64,000 bases of DNA. Source: an uncultured Ignavibacteriales bacterium. GTDB taxonomy: Bacteria > Bacteroidota > Ignavibacteria > Ignavibacteriales > Ignavibacteriaceae. Shown here one piece after another: positions 1 through 10,186 of this stretch (position 1 is its first letter; every line of letters starts with the position of its first letter). The notes beneath the pieces were generated by a model. It had not been told where the DNA came from, searched no databases, and was given only the letters and a program-made list of their open reading frames with translations. The stretch covers positions 20,064 through 84,063 of the forward strand of contig CAIYTF010000002.1 in assembly GCA_903929035.1 (NCBI GenBank). Direction: 5' to 3'. A program made the position numbers and the translations under genes.

Positions 1-1
1 C

Positions 2-67
2 ATAAGCGGTGCGAAAGAACATAGCTACCTATCTGCTGTTTATTTACTGAAATCATTTGCTGGGTAA
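2..67 (+). CDS. Possible C-terminal end of an upstream gene (partial)
   Basis: One frame is open from the window edge to a TAA at 65-67 and reads as 21 plausible residues ending in LLKSFAG. The other two plus-strand frames close quickly. It is too short to assign, and it could equally be chance open sequence. Confidence 0.25.
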   Translation: MSGAKEHSYLSAVYLLKSFAG

Positions 68-101
68 TCTATAAATATTACTAATGCTTATGAAAACAGT
101 T

Positions 102-183
102 AGGACTCGTTCCAAAATAACGTTATCACTTTCTTGCGCGAAGACCGCGATGGTTAGATTTAGAAGATGTAAAGATTATTTCT
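102..183 (+). repeat. Dispersed repeat, copy A (inverted copy at 37233-37308)
   Basis: The stretch starting AGGACTCGTTC matches, in reverse complement, the sequence at 37233-37308. The first 45 bases align at roughly 85% identity, and a weaker match continues through a TTAGAAGAT...ATTTCTT block. Copy B lies just downstream of a transposase relict, so the repeat is probably an insertion-sequence end. No transposase residue is readable next to copy A. Confidence 0.6.
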
Positions 184-281
184 TTACAAGGACTTAGTAT
201 ATATGTTAGCTGTTGCTCTTTGCTATACTTTGTATATAAATAATAGATTATGTATTTTAGTCTAAATGAATTTTTAAGGTT

Positions 282-692
282 ATGAGAGAATCCGGTCTAA
301 AAAAGCTATATTATTCAATTAGTGAAGTAAGTAAAATTACTGAAGTTGAACAATATGTTCTTCGGTATTGGGAAGGTGAGTTTGAGCTGCTCAAGCCTCA
401 AAAAAACCGTTCTGGCAACCGTGCTTATTCAAATCAGGATATCAAGCTGATTTTTGTTATCAAATTGTTATTGCGCGAAAAAAAGTTTACAATTGAGGGT
501 GCAAAAATTATTCTTGCTGAAAAAAGCTTAGAAGAACTTATTAGTGATCATATTGATACACCTAATAAAAGCGTAACTCAAGAAACTATAGGGAAAGCTA
601 CTGTTGAAAAAAAAAAGGAAGATATTATAATAAAAAGGGAAGATTTAAGTAATATTTTGGGTATATTAATCAGTATTTATAAAAAATTATAA
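282..692 (+). CDS. MerR-family transcriptional regulator
   Basis: The 136-residue protein begins with a MerR-type winged helix-turn-helix. The line [11 protein letters not shown], the pair LRYWE and the wing NRAYSNQDI are the family signature, at about residues 10-60. The remainder is lysine-rich and ends in a short hydrophobic helix. No metal-binding cysteines are visible, so the effector is unknown; small MerR proteins of this kind in Bacteroidota are often unassigned. The TAA stop is immediately followed by tRNA-Pro with no spacer, so the two are probably on one transcript that is cut at the tRNA 5' end. Start is an ATG in a weak context. Confidence 0.85.
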   Translation: MRESGLKKLYYSISEVSKITEVEQYVLRYWEGEFELLKPQKNRSGNRAYSNQDIKLIFVIKLLLREKKFTIEGAKIILAEKSLEELISDHIDTPNKSVTQETIGKATVEKKKEDIIIKREDLSNILGILISIYKKL

Positions 693-766
<74 letters not shown>

Positions 767-768
767 CA

Positions 769-796
769 AAAGGTGCTTTTTTTGCGCCTTTTTTTA
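769..796 (+). terminator. Rho-independent terminator of tRNA-Pro
   Basis: AAAGGTGC pairs with GCGCCTTT (one G-T pair) around an all-T loop, followed directly by a T run. It sits two bases after the tRNA and should end the merR-tRNA transcript. Confidence 0.75.
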
Positions 797-891
797 TTTC
801 CGGCAACTTTATAGTTCTCGCCATCCAAAAAATACTTTTTTCTCCATATCAACAAAGCAAAAAGGTCAGGAAACGATATAGCAATTTGCTG

Positions 892-1284
892 ATGAACTGG
901 AAGGGAAAGGTAGTTCAGCCCAAATTCGTCTATGATTTTACTACTGCAATTCCTGCAATAGATTCAAAATGGAGTTCAGCCCGGTTTAGTGATGCAGCAG
1001 GAAACAAATCGAGTATGTATTTCGCTCCGGCATCGCAGGACAAAAGCAAATTTGAACTGCCCCCTGTTCCTCCTGCAGGAATTTTTGATATTCGGTTTGC
1101 GTCACAGTCTTTTGTCGCGAATATTGACGGCACCGCGAATGTAGCAGAACTTGTAAATGGGCAGATGGATGCAGGGTACCATCAGGTCATTTGGAATGCG
1201 GCAAATTTGAGTTCAGGAGTTTATTTCTATGAATTAAAAACAGAAAAATTTAGATCTGTAAAGAAATTAATTCTAATGAAGTAA
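892..1284 (+). pseudogene. Relict of a T9SS-secreted protein (C-terminal fragment)
   Basis: About 130 codons remain open and end in a typical T9SS type A sorting tail (GVYFYELKT, then KKLILMK). In front of this is the block PPVPPAGIFDIRF, closely similar to the PPLPPTGVFDARF block repeated in the protein at 59725. The piece has no signal peptide. The open frame runs back through the tRNA-Pro terminator into the tRNA gene, so the longest ORF start is not real. The two motifs are closer together than in the full protein, suggesting internal deletion. Expression is doubtful. Confidence 0.65.
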
Positions 1285-1330
1285 GTTTCAAGCAGGGCTT
1301 GAACTGACCGCTAATTTCATTTATGAAATT

Positions 1331-1362
1331 AAAAGGGATATGGCTCGCCATATCCCTTTTTT
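1331..1362 (+). terminator. Strong hairpin terminator
   Basis: A perfect stem (AAAAGGGATATGG with its complement) closes a four-base loop and is followed by a run of six T. The symmetrical A and T flanks make it usable in both directions. It separates the relict gene from menF. Confidence 0.8.
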
Positions 1363-1451
1363 CATTTTAAATTTTTGTAATAGTTGAACTATTATCTAAC
1401 TTTAGCTTTTTATTTTAAATAATTCTGATTATCGGGTTAGTTCAAATTATA

Positions 1452-2756
1452 ATGAATATATTCTTCAAAGCAGCTCCTATCGAGGGAACAACCAACGCGT
1501 TTGGAAAATTAATCGATTATTTCTCAGAGAATAACATCGATTACTTTTACTATAGATGCAATCGCGATTCTTATTCTTTCATCGCGTATCAATTCGAGGA
1601 ATATATTGACGCTGACACGCGAAATTATGTTGATGTGTTAGCCAATATTAAAGCATCATTACAGGATTATTTAACCGGATTACCCAGAGATATCTTAAGC
1701 AGTTTCCCTGCAATGCTTTCATTTATCCCCTTTGATGATACCAAATCGGAATCGTGGTCTGATTTTTCGAAACATTTAGTTATCCCGAAGACTATTATTG
1801 TTAGTATCAGAGATATGCTGTTTTTAATTGAACGAATTGGTAGTGATAATTTTCCATCAGAAGCTGAGAATATTAAAGCTATATTTATTGATAATTTGGC
1901 TCATAAATGCAGTAAAATGCCCCGTTCTGAAAATTTGGTAAGTGATAATTTGCAGCATAGAAAGCAAGAAAGTATAAATAATATCGGATTAGCGATAGAA
2001 CAAATTCTAAACGGGCAAATTGAGAAAGTTGTTCTCGCTCGAAAAATAGATTTGAAAATCTCCGGTGAACCTGCGTGGTCAGTTGTCAAACAAGAAATGG
2101 ATAACTATATCAATAGCCACCGCTTCATAATTCGTCAAAATGGTTCTACTTTTTTTGGCACATCACCTGAAATATTATTTTCTTATCGTTCGGGAAAAAT
2201 ATTTAGCGAAGCATTAGCAGGCACTATTGAACGATCGTTAGCAAATTCAGATGATATGCAGGCAGCGGTCTTAGGCAATTCAAAAAAAGACGGTGTTGAA
2301 CAAAGCATTGTCGTAGAACATATTATTTCCGTGCTTTCTAAATATTCAGATTCAGTAGTTTATGACAAACAAGCCCGTATTAGAGTTACTAACAAATTGC
2401 TGCACTTGAGAACACGAATTTTAGCTCGACACGTAAATAAGAAGCAATTAGGGGCTATCTTCGCGGAACTATTCCCTACTCCCGCGGTGTGCGGGCAGCC
2501 GAAAGAAAAAGCACGTGAACTGCTCAGGCAGCTTGAGGAATATGAACGCGGGTTATATAGCGGTGCAATAGGATGGACTTCCCCTGATGGAGGAATGCTA
2601 TATTTTGTTCCGCTGAGATGCGCGCTCTACAAGGCGAAAACATTAAGTATATTCGCCGGCAGCGGAATAGTAGCCGATTCAGAACCAAACACAGAATTTA
2701 CTGAAACAGTTGTAAAAGCAGGGTCGGTCGCGGCTTTGGTGTTTGATGAAAATTAA
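1452..2756 (+). CDS. menF: Isochorismate synthase (menaquinone pathway)
   Basis: The 434-residue protein is a chorismate-binding enzyme converting chorismate to isochorismate, the entry step of menaquinone synthesis, in the cytoplasm. The second half holds the family blocks: KVVLARK near residue 195, FFGTSPE near 235, the ALAGTIERS segment near 255, the TPAVCGQPKE segment near 345, LYSGAIGW near 370 and the ending TVVKAGSVAAL. Length fits MenF/EntC/DhbC. Linkage to menD, with the reading frames overlapping by 11 bases, decides for the menaquinone role over siderophore or salicylate synthesis. The N-terminal 150 residues are divergent, as is usual. No clear Shine-Dalgarno site precedes the ATG. 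Confidence 0.92.
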   Translation: MNIFFKAAPIEGTTNAFGKLIDYFSENNIDYFYYRCNRDSYSFIAYQFEEYIDADTRNYVDVLANIKASLQDYLTGLPRDILSSFPAMLSFIPFDDTKSESWSDFSKHLVIPKTIIVSIRDMLFLIERIGSDNFPSEAENIKAIFIDNLAHKCSKMPRSENLVSDNLQHRKQESINNIGLAIEQILNGQIEKVVLARKIDLKISGEPAWSVVKQEMDNYINSHRFIIRQNGSTFFGTSPEILFSYRSGKIFSEALAGTIERSLANSDDMQAAVLGNSKKDGVEQSIVVEHIISVLSKYSDSVVYDKQARIRVTNKLLHLRTRILARHVNKKQLGAIFAELFPTPAVCGQPKEKARELLRQLEEYERGLYSGAIGWTSPDGGMLYFVPLRCALYKAKTLSIFAGSGIVADSEPNTEFTETVVKAGSVAALVFDEN

Positions 2757-4458
2757 CAGAAATATATTTTATTCTGAACAGCTTGTCGGGCAGTTCATTC
2801 GATACAATTTGAAATATGTGGTCATATCCCCGGGTTCCAGAAGCACTCCGCTGGTTTTCGCATTTCTGAACAATAAAAAGATAAAGCCTATTTCTATCCT
2901 TGATGAACGCTCTGCCGGTTTCTTTGCTGCAGGGTTAGCGCGACAAACAAATTCGCCGGTCGCTCTTGTATGTACTTCTGGTACCGCCGCGGTTGAATAT
3001 TATCCCGCGATTGTTGAAGCATATCAACAGCGAATTCCGTTAGTTATCTGCACTGCCGATCGCCCACCTGAATTAAGAAATTCCGGTGCCAACCAAACAA
3101 TTAATCAGTTTAATTTGTATAGCAATCATATTCGGTATTTTGCAGAATTCGTGATTGGCAAGCCCGATATTGAGAATGTTGCAGCCTTTAGGAAATCAAT
3201 CACTGAAGGTTTGAATATTGGTTTCTATAGAAATAAAGGTCCCGTTCATTTTAATATCGCTTTCAAAAAACCTTTTGAACCGGATATGTTTACCGATGAA
3301 ATTGACATACTGCAATATGACCAAGTATTGGATAAACATATTTCTAAAACCGATACCAAATTACAGGTTAGTAAGTCAATTTCTATGACTGTAAATTCCT
3401 TATGGAAACAGTCAAAATTGCCTATAATAGTATTGGGAGCGGGACAATATTCTGATTCATTTCTTAATGAATTGAATAAATTCAGCAAAAAATATAGAGT
3501 TCCTATTTTTGTTGATATAAATAGCAGCGCGCGTTTTGCCGCTAACATTGACTCAGCCTTAGCCCTATATGAAAATTATCTTAACAATCGCGTGCCGGAT
3601 AAATACATTCCTGATTTGGCATTTATGTTTGGCAGGTATCCAATATCGAAAGCTTTGGCAGACTATCTGAAAGGGCTAAATATTCACAAAATTATCGTGA
3701 ACGACTACGGAGATAGGTTCGATCCCACAAGTGACGGAAGAACAATCCTCGCGATGAACCCGCGGGATATTTTCGGGTGTTTAGAAGATAAACCTGTTGT
3801 GGAGATGATTGTCAAGGAATATTTAAAAGAATTGCAGTCTTTAGAGAATGAGTTTGCATCAGTGATTTCTAAAACGCTCTCTCGAGGAAAGTTAACCGAG
3901 CTTTCAATTATCAAAACCGTTGTTGACCAGATTCCCGAAAACTCGAATGTTTTTATTTCGAACAGCCTTATAGTCCGAGACTTTGATAGAATAGTACAAA
4001 ACATAAAAAAGAAAATTACGATATTTCAAAACCGCGGCGCGAGCGGAATCGATGGCATCATTTCTTCCGCGCTGGGTATGGCATTTGATTCAAGAACTCC
4101 TTCATACTTGGTAATTGGTGATTTAGCTTTTCTTTATGATTTAACCGCTTTGAGCATTGGAGTATTCAATAATATCAACCTCAAAATAGTATTAATAAAT
4201 AATAATGGCGGTCGAATATTTGACTATCTACCTTCAGCAAGATTTAAAAATATTCAGCCATTTTTTGTAACTCCGCAAAACATTAATATTAAACAAGCCT
4301 GCAAAGCATTTGGCACTGCTTATTATTATGCAAAAAGTATTAACGGCTTACTGAAAAAGTTCAGTAAGCTAAGGACAGAGATTGGCTTGACTGTATTGGA
4401 GTGTGATGTTGATAATGACATATCGAGAGAAGAAAGAGAAAAGATAACTTGCTGGTGA
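2746..4458 (+). CDS. menD: 2-succinyl-5-enolpyruvyl-6-hydroxy-3-cyclohexene-1-carboxylate synthase
   Basis: This 570-residue thiamine-diphosphate enzyme adds the succinyl-semialdehyde unit from 2-oxoglutarate to isochorismate. The MenD signature VISPGSRSTPL lies near residue 30, followed by DERSAGFFAAGLA and the VALVCTSGTAAVEYYPA segment that binds the cofactor pyrimidine. The C-terminal cofactor domain has NRGASGIDG and the INNNGGRIFDYLP region binding Mg and diphosphate. I chose the ATG at 2746 over a TTG one codon earlier; both overlap menF, indicating coupled translation. The gene ends three bases from the convergent glycosyltransferase gene with no visible terminator. The other men genes are not in the window. 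Confidence 0.93.
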   Translation: MKINRNIFYSEQLVGQFIRYNLKYVVISPGSRSTPLVFAFLNNKKIKPISILDERSAGFFAAGLARQTNSPVALVCTSGTAAVEYYPAIVEAYQQRIPLVICTADRPPELRNSGANQTINQFNLYSNHIRYFAEFVIGKPDIENVAAFRKSITEGLNIGFYRNKGPVHFNIAFKKPFEPDMFTDEIDILQYDQVLDKHISKTDTKLQVSKSISMTVNSLWKQSKLPIIVLGAGQYSDSFLNELNKFSKKYRVPIFVDINSSARFAANIDSALALYENYLNNRVPDKYIPDLAFMFGRYPISKALADYLKGLNIHKIIVNDYGDRFDPTSDGRTILAMNPRDIFGCLEDKPVVEMIVKEYLKELQSLENEFASVISKTLSRGKLTELSIIKTVVDQIPENSNVFISNSLIVRDFDRIVQNIKKKITIFQNRGASGIDGIISSALGMAFDSRTPSYLVIGDLAFLYDLTALSIGVFNNINLKIVLINNNGGRIFDYLPSARFKNIQPFFVTPQNINIKQACKAFGTAYYYAKSINGLLKKFSKLRTEIGLTVLECDVDNDISREEREKITCW

Positions 4459-4461
4459 CTG

Positions 4462-7422
4462 TCATACAAAACCGGCACGAGTCAATGTTGTTAATAGAGA
4501 TTCAGCACTTTTCTTCCACGTGAAACTCTTCATAAACTCATCGGCAGCATTGCCGATAGTATTAATTTCTTGCCGATGATGATATGCCCATTCTAATTTG
4601 GAAACAATTTCATCAAGTGAAGATTCACGCCAATCGGCAATCAAGTTATTATTATTTTCATCATAAAGATAATATGGATTCTGCTCTAACAGCGGCAGTG
4701 AATTTTGGTTAGTCAAAACATCGGTATGTCCTGAATTATACGAAGCGATTACAGGTTTTCCGCAAGCCATATATTCCATTAACACGAGATTAGTCCCCCC
4801 CTCGCATCGGTTTGGAAATAATCCGATATCAGTTTTTGAATATATATCCGGCAATAAGTTATTATTCGTTAATGGCAGCGTGATAACACGTGAAAGATCA
4901 AGTTTATTATCTATGCAAAGATTTGCTACAAATTCCAGCCAGTCATTCCCCCTTGGATTGAAGTAAATATGCTTGGACTGCCGCATACTTGTCATTGTCC
5001 CAAGCCATATATTAAACCAAGCATTAACCAAAATAACATCAGAATACTTCTGTTGTAAAATTGAGACTGCCCGCAAAACAAGGTCTTGTCCTTTTCGCAA
5101 TTCAAATTTTCCGCCGGAAAATATAGTAAACAAGGAATCTTTACGAATATTATCCCGAGGATAAAAAATAGTTTCGTCTATCCCTTGTATCAAGCATTCA
5201 GCGGCAGCAAATCCTTTTTCTTTAAGTTTATTTCTATTCCAAATTGAGCCGCCTAAAATAAGGTCAAGCTGCTTGCCGTTTTCTATGGATTCATCGGAAA
5301 GCTCGTTTTCAAAGAATGTATAACCGATATTTTGCTTTCCGCGCACGGTATGGAGAGTTTTCAAATCAGCTCCCTGTAACGCGTGGAATATAGTACCATT
5401 AAATACCAATGTGTCACCAGCTGAATTGAATATTTGTACCTTGGTGAGCTGTTGAACTTCTTTTATTAAATATTTACTGCAAACACCCCATCCAAAATTT
5501 TCGCCCGCGGAAAGCGCGAGCATCAATGGTATCTTCGCGATGTTCTGATTTGGATTCAGTATATCAAGAATAGATTTTTTTACGGCGGAAACTACATTGC
5601 TCCATACACGCTGTTGTGTCTGCCTGAATATGGTAATAGATAGATACCACTTTGACTTTGACCCATCGCCTATCCATCTCCAGTCAGGAACTTTGGCAGC
5701 CATAAGAAAAGTCTTTTTCCCGAGGGCACCGCAAAGATGTGCAACTGAAGAATCTATGGTAACAATAAGGTCCATATTGCTTATGATAGCGGCTGTATCG
5801 GCAAAGTCCGCAATTTCACCCGACAAATCTGTGATTCTATTCTTTGCAAAACAATCAGATTGTAATTCTTGAGCGGGACTGCCAACCTGGATACTGAAAA
5901 AATCTATATTAGGAATCTCAAGCAAAGGTAATAAATCAGAAATATTGCAATGCCGTTTTTTGTTTATGTTTGAAAACGTGTTACCGGTCCAAAACAACCC
6001 TACCCTAAAGTTTGTTGATGTTGATAAATTTAACCTCCATTTATCAGCTAAATCTTTTGGGGGCTTCAAATATTCGCGATATTCTGAAAGTTCATAGCAT
6101 TTTTGCCATAATATTTTAGGAATGCTTAGCAGTGGAGAATAATAGTCATAGCTATTCGATTTCGCGGTTGTATCATCACTTACAATTGTATCTATTTGTG
6201 TAAAATATTTTAGCAGTCTGAGATGTTCCGGCTTAGAATGAAATGTTATAACAGCTCCATTTTCTTTCAATGGAATTAAGTAGCGAATAAATTGGAACGT
6301 GTCGCCTGACCCTTGTTCTTCAAAAACAAAAATGCTTTTTCCTTCAAGTGATTCTCCCTCCCATTTTCTAATTGGATATTTCCGATTCTTAAACAAATCG
6401 AATTTTAGTCTTGATTCATAGCAGTTCCAGCCCGCCTCGAAATTACCAATAGACATCTCTATCTCTGACAAGGCAAATTGAACGAGCTGATTCTCAGGCG
6501 CGAGTTCAAGCGCGGTTGTTAGGAGACTTCGAGATTCATTGAATAATCCCATTTCCTGTTTGGCAAGTCCTGCATTAAAATAGGCTTCCCAACGAGCCGG
6601 ATTGACAGTAATAGCACGATTAAATAGCTGCAGAGCAATATCAAAACTCAATCGTTGAAAATTGATTTCTCCAAGATCGATTAGTGCTTCATAATAATCC
6701 GGATTAGCCGCGAGTACCTCGGTGAGGTATTGTTCTGCTTCCGCGACATTGTTTGTTTCTATCCTGAGAGAGGCTATGTTATATTTAATGTCAACTGAAT
6801 TTGGAGCTGAGCTAAGTGCTTTGAAAAAATATTCTTCCGCCATAGAAAGAGATTTCTTTTTACGATAGATTAGTCCCAAATTTAATAAGCATTCAGAGTG
6901 ACAGGGTAATATTCTTAAGAGCAGCAAGTAAAACTTTTCCGCCTCGTCCAATCGCTCAAGTTTATGCAGGCACAGCGCAAAATTATATATTGCTTCCGGT
7001 GAAGAAGGTTCTATAGAAAGTGCTTTATTGAGCATCGCGAAAGCATCATTATAGTTCTCCCTGCCGGATAGTAACACGCCATAATTTGTGAGAACGCCAA
7101 CGTGGTTAGGCTCAATACGGAGAGCAATTTCGAAACATTCGGCTGATTTTTCATAGTCATTCAATGAGTGGAATACAAGCCCCAATGCATTCAGTGTATC
7201 TGTGTTAGCAGAGTCTATAGAATAGGAATCCATCAAAAGCTCGCGTGCGGAAATCATATCTCCTACTTGATATTTTAGAGTGCCAAATAGGCGGAGGATT
7301 TGAGCATTTGATTTCTCAACGGAGAGCAATTGATTATATAAATCTTCGGCAGCTTCAAAATTAGCGTTACGATGCTCTGCTATGGCTTGTTGAAGTAATT
7401 GGGAAGTATTAAAGTTATCCAC
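4462..7422 (-). CDS. TPR / GT9-like / GT4 fused glycosyltransferase
   Basis: Three modules form a 986-residue cytoplasmic protein. Residues 1-340 are about nine tetratricopeptide repeats, a protein-binding solenoid. Residues about 345-620 resemble ADP-heptose-type transferases (GT9): VGLFWTGN, then a DLIVTIDSSVAHLCGALG segment that normally contacts the sugar nucleotide. Residues about 640-986 form a GT4-type module with FSGGKFELRKGQD, then the nucleotide-binding stretch GLFPNRCEGGTNLVLMEYMA. TPR-GT fusions are typical of enzymes glycosylating proteins, but the acceptor here is unknown. It is the last gene of the island and starts with GTG; no nearby in-frame ATG offers an alternative. Confidence 0.8.
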   Translation of the reverse strand: MDNFNTSQLLQQAIAEHRNANFEAAEDLYNQLLSVEKSNAQILRLFGTLKYQVGDMISARELLMDSYSIDSANTDTLNALGLVFHSLNDYEKSAECFEIALRIEPNHVGVLTNYGVLLSGRENYNDAFAMLNKALSIEPSSPEAIYNFALCLHKLERLDEAEKFYLLLLRILPCHSECLLNLGLIYRKKKSLSMAEEYFFKALSSAPNSVDIKYNIASLRIETNNVAEAEQYLTEVLAANPDYYEALIDLGEINFQRLSFDIALQLFNRAITVNPARWEAYFNAGLAKQEMGLFNESRSLLTTALELAPENQLVQFALSEIEMSIGNFEAGWNCYESRLKFDLFKNRKYPIRKWEGESLEGKSIFVFEEQGSGDTFQFIRYLIPLKENGAVITFHSKPEHLRLLKYFTQIDTIVSDDTTAKSNSYDYYSPLLSIPKILWQKCYELSEYREYLKPPKDLADKWRLNLSTSTNFRVGLFWTGNTFSNINKKRHCNISDLLPLLEIPNIDFFSIQVGSPAQELQSDCFAKNRITDLSGEIADFADTAAIISNMDLIVTIDSSVAHLCGALGKKTFLMAAKVPDWRWIGDGSKSKWYLSITIFRQTQQRVWSNVVSAVKKSILDILNPNQNIAKIPLMLALSAGENFGWGVCSKYLIKEVQQLTKVQIFNSAGDTLVFNGTIFHALQGADLKTLHTVRGKQNIGYTFFENELSDESIENGKQLDLILGGSIWNRNKLKEKGFAAAECLIQGIDETIFYPRDNIRKDSLFTIFSGGKFELRKGQDLVLRAVSILQQKYSDVILVNAWFNIWLGTMTSMRQSKHIYFNPRGNDWLEFVANLCIDNKLDLSRVITLPLTNNNLLPDIYSKTDIGLFPNRCEGGTNLVLMEYMACGKPVIASYNSGHTDVLTNQNSLPLLEQNPYYLYDENNNNLIADWRESSLDEIVSKLEWAYHHRQEINTIGNAADEFMKSFTWKKSAESLLTTLTRAGFV

Positions 7423-7440
7423 TAACTTTTTTTAAGCTCA

Positions 7441-8973
7441 TTATTTTGTTATAGTAACCGCGTTAACAAGATTATTGATTTTCTTTATAACAGAATCAAT
7501 AATTTGAATCTTGGAAACATCATCCTTAAATATTTCTTTTGAATCAGCCAGAATGCTTATACAATCGTCAATTTTATTCTCTCTGATTAAAATTGAAATC
7601 TTTCGCAGAAGAAGCGAAAGATTCTTTGGACGAGCAGTCAAAGATTCGGAGGCAAATTGCATTGCAAGCAATTCATTCCCTGTTTCTTCATACAGCAAAG
7701 AAAGTGCTTCCGCGATATAGCTGTCGGAACTCTTTTTATACAAACCGGATAATAAATCTAAAGCAAAAGATTTGTTAGGAAGACGGGCTATCAGCTCGCA
7801 ATAAACTTCATTTTTCCCTTCTATAAAAAGAGAGATTAAAAAATCAAGTTCTGATGATGAAAGAGTTGTATTTGAGAAAAACTTACGCAGTATTCTTGTT
7901 TCTTTCTTTATTGAATCATCTGAATTTCCTTCGGATATTTCAAGTTCATTTAGGTAAAATTCAAGAGCCGGAAGATTTTGATAACGAACGGAAAATGATA
8001 TTCCTTGTAAAGCAAGTTCGGCAGGGTCTATCATAATATCAAATGGACTGACAGCCTTTCCTTGTAATAACGCGAGATTATTCTTATATCCTTTCAAATA
8101 AAAATCAAATCCGGGCAGCAACTCATTTTTTCGGAAACAAACTTTTGCCGCGATCACGTTCACTAACGGGGCATCTGGATTAGCTTCTAAAGCACTCAAA
8201 ATAAAGCGCGATGCTGAATCTACATCATTTTTTTCAAGTGCTACTGCAGCTAAGAATCGGTTAGCGTGGGCATTGTAATGTGAAGCTAGCGAAGCATCAG
8301 TCAGGCAATATTCAAAATACTCGGCTGCCTTCGTGTTATGTTGCATTACAGCATAAGAACTCGCGATCTGAAATGCAGTGTATCCGTCTTTTATTTCATT
8401 GAAATCTTCAAGGAGAAGAATTAGATTCCGCTCAGCTTTGGCTTCTAACTGTTCTCGTGGAACATCATAACCCAAATGGATAAGTTTTATTCCGGAATCG
8501 TGTATAGAATATCCTTGTTCATTTAACGAGCCGAATATTTGTTCGTGAACTCTCCCTTTAAAACGAATATCAGGGTGCGCGCGGAAGAGGCGAATATACT
8601 TCATCACGTTGGGCCGTCCGCCTTGTTTATCAACGCTTTGCAGATTGCAATAAATACCCGCGAAAATATTAGATTTAACTATATGTAACAGTTCTTTAAT
8701 TGATTTAGATGAAAGTCGTTCATCTGCATCTATATAAAATATCCACTTCCCTGTCGCTTTTGATAAGGCATAGTTTCTTGTATAGGAGAAGTTATTATTC
8801 CAAGGCATATCAAACAATTTAACGGAAAATTCATTGGCGATTCTTTTAGTGGCATCGGTTGATCCCGTATCCACTATAATAAACTCAGGGGAAACCGGCA
8901 ACAGGGATTTTAGACAATCACGAAGATACTTTTCTTCGTTCTTGACAATCATACAAACACTTAAATCGGGCAT
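7441..8973 (-). CDS. GT2 glycosyltransferase with C-terminal TPR region
   Basis: The 510-residue protein opens with a GT-A fold of the SunS/WaaE-like GT2 type: LSVCMIVKNEEKYLRDCL, VDTGSTDATKRIA, and the metal-binding YIDADERL near residue 80. The region about 210-500 is alpha-helical with TPR-like periodicity (for example NAHANRFLAAVALEKND). This architecture is common next to flagellin or surface-protein glycosylation genes. It sits seven bases downstream of the TPR gene at 8981 and 18 bases upstream of the next gene, so it is in the same operon. The sugar donor cannot be read from the sequence. Confidence 0.82.
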   Translation of the reverse strand: MPDLSVCMIVKNEEKYLRDCLKSLLPVSPEFIIVDTGSTDATKRIANEFSVKLFDMPWNNNFSYTRNYALSKATGKWIFYIDADERLSSKSIKELLHIVKSNIFAGIYCNLQSVDKQGGRPNVMKYIRLFRAHPDIRFKGRVHEQIFGSLNEQGYSIHDSGIKLIHLGYDVPREQLEAKAERNLILLLEDFNEIKDGYTAFQIASSYAVMQHNTKAAEYFEYCLTDASLASHYNAHANRFLAAVALEKNDVDSASRFILSALEANPDAPLVNVIAAKVCFRKNELLPGFDFYLKGYKNNLALLQGKAVSPFDIMIDPAELALQGISFSVRYQNLPALEFYLNELEISEGNSDDSIKKETRILRKFFSNTTLSSSELDFLISLFIEGKNEVYCELIARLPNKSFALDLLSGLYKKSSDSYIAEALSLLYEETGNELLAMQFASESLTARPKNLSLLLRKISILIRENKIDDCISILADSKEIFKDDVSKIQIIDSVIKKINNLVNAVTITK

Positions 8974-8980
8974 AAATGAA

Positions 8981-10144
8981 TTAGCGGTACTTCAGAATAG
9001 ACTGCAGTCCTATATGCGCCGCTTCATTTTGCGGATTTATTTTAATTGCCCACTCATACATTGTTTTAGCTGCATCGAAGTTGCGTTCTCGTGAAAAGAC
9101 ATCTGCCAAGCCCACGCAAGCTGGTGATGATTCCGGATAAACTGTCAAGGCTTCTTCAAACGACATTCGGGCTTCATTCAAGAGGTTAAGTTTCAATTGC
9201 GCGGAACCTTTAAAATTTAATAAACGGGACATCATCACGCAATCGGCATCGTCACGCTTGCGAAGTTCATCTTCCGCGGCAGTAATTTTTTCCAATGCAC
9301 TGTCAAAAGCATCTTTAGAAAAGAGATCGAATGCTTCGCTTATCATTTGTTCAACGAATTTCAATATCTTGGAACCCTGGAAAATAGAACTTGTTTTAGG
9401 AAGTTTATTTAATCCTCCAAGCGCAAATTTGTTATCGGGATTCAAGCGTATAGCTATCTCGAACATTTTTTTTGCTTCATAATCTTTGTTCTCTATATAT
9501 AGTATTTCGCCCAGTCCTGCATAAGCCTGGGAAGATTCCGGATTGACAGTTTTAGCTTTCTCAAAGTAAGTTCGTGCCATCTCTTGATTATTTTTAGCCA
9601 TATAGATAAAAGCCCTAAAATTTAATATTGAAGCATATTGTTCTTTATATGTTTCTTCAAGCTCTTGCACGCTCTTTAATGCCGAAGAGTAATCTTTACG
9701 AGAAAAATCATTGTATGCCGATTCAAGCAGCTGGTCACTCCGGTGTGCATCCAAACCATCCTGCAAAGTTGCTTCAACTTTTTGCAGCAAAAGGCGCGCG
9801 TTCTGATTCATATCATCGTTCTTTAATGCCCATTGCAACATAACTTTGGCATTTTCCAATTCGCCAAGTTGAAGAAATGTTTTTCCTAAGTACAAACAGG
9901 CATCTGTAGATTCCGGATTTTCTTTCAGTGCTGCTTCATAAGATGGAAGCGCGGCATCAAAATTTCCCTGATTATATAAAATACTGCCGCGAAGCATAAA
10001 CAATTCCTCCTTTGATAGACCTGCACTTTTCTCGAGCGGAGTAAATGCATTTTCTGCTTCATTAAGCAGTGCTAATGCCTTATCGTGATTATTTTCTTTT
10101 GATTCACGAATCGCGCTTTGCAGGCATTCTAAGTATCGATTCAT
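8981..10144 (-). CDS. Tetratricopeptide-repeat protein
   Basis: All 387 residues read as TPR helices, including YNQGNFDAALPSYEAALKE, ACLYLGKTFLQLGELENAK and SQAYAGLGEILYIENKDYEA. There is no signal peptide, membrane segment or enzymatic motif. Placed between glycosyltransferases that also carry TPRs, it may be a scaffold or adaptor presenting acceptor proteins; this is inference. The first half and second half resemble each other, suggesting internal duplication. Confidence 0.8.
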   Translation of the reverse strand: MNRYLECLQSAIRESKENNHDKALALLNEAENAFTPLEKSAGLSKEELFMLRGSILYNQGNFDAALPSYEAALKENPESTDACLYLGKTFLQLGELENAKVMLQWALKNDDMNQNARLLLQKVEATLQDGLDAHRSDQLLESAYNDFSRKDYSSALKSVQELEETYKEQYASILNFRAFIYMAKNNQEMARTYFEKAKTVNPESSQAYAGLGEILYIENKDYEAKKMFEIAIRLNPDNKFALGGLNKLPKTSSIFQGSKILKFVEQMISEAFDLFSKDAFDSALEKITAAEDELRKRDDADCVMMSRLLNFKGSAQLKLNLLNEARMSFEEALTVYPESSPACVGLADVFSRERNFDAAKTMYEWAIKINPQNEAAHIGLQSILKYR

Positions 10145-10186
10145 CTATTAATACTCTTTCTGATGTTAGTAATTCTTATTTTCATA

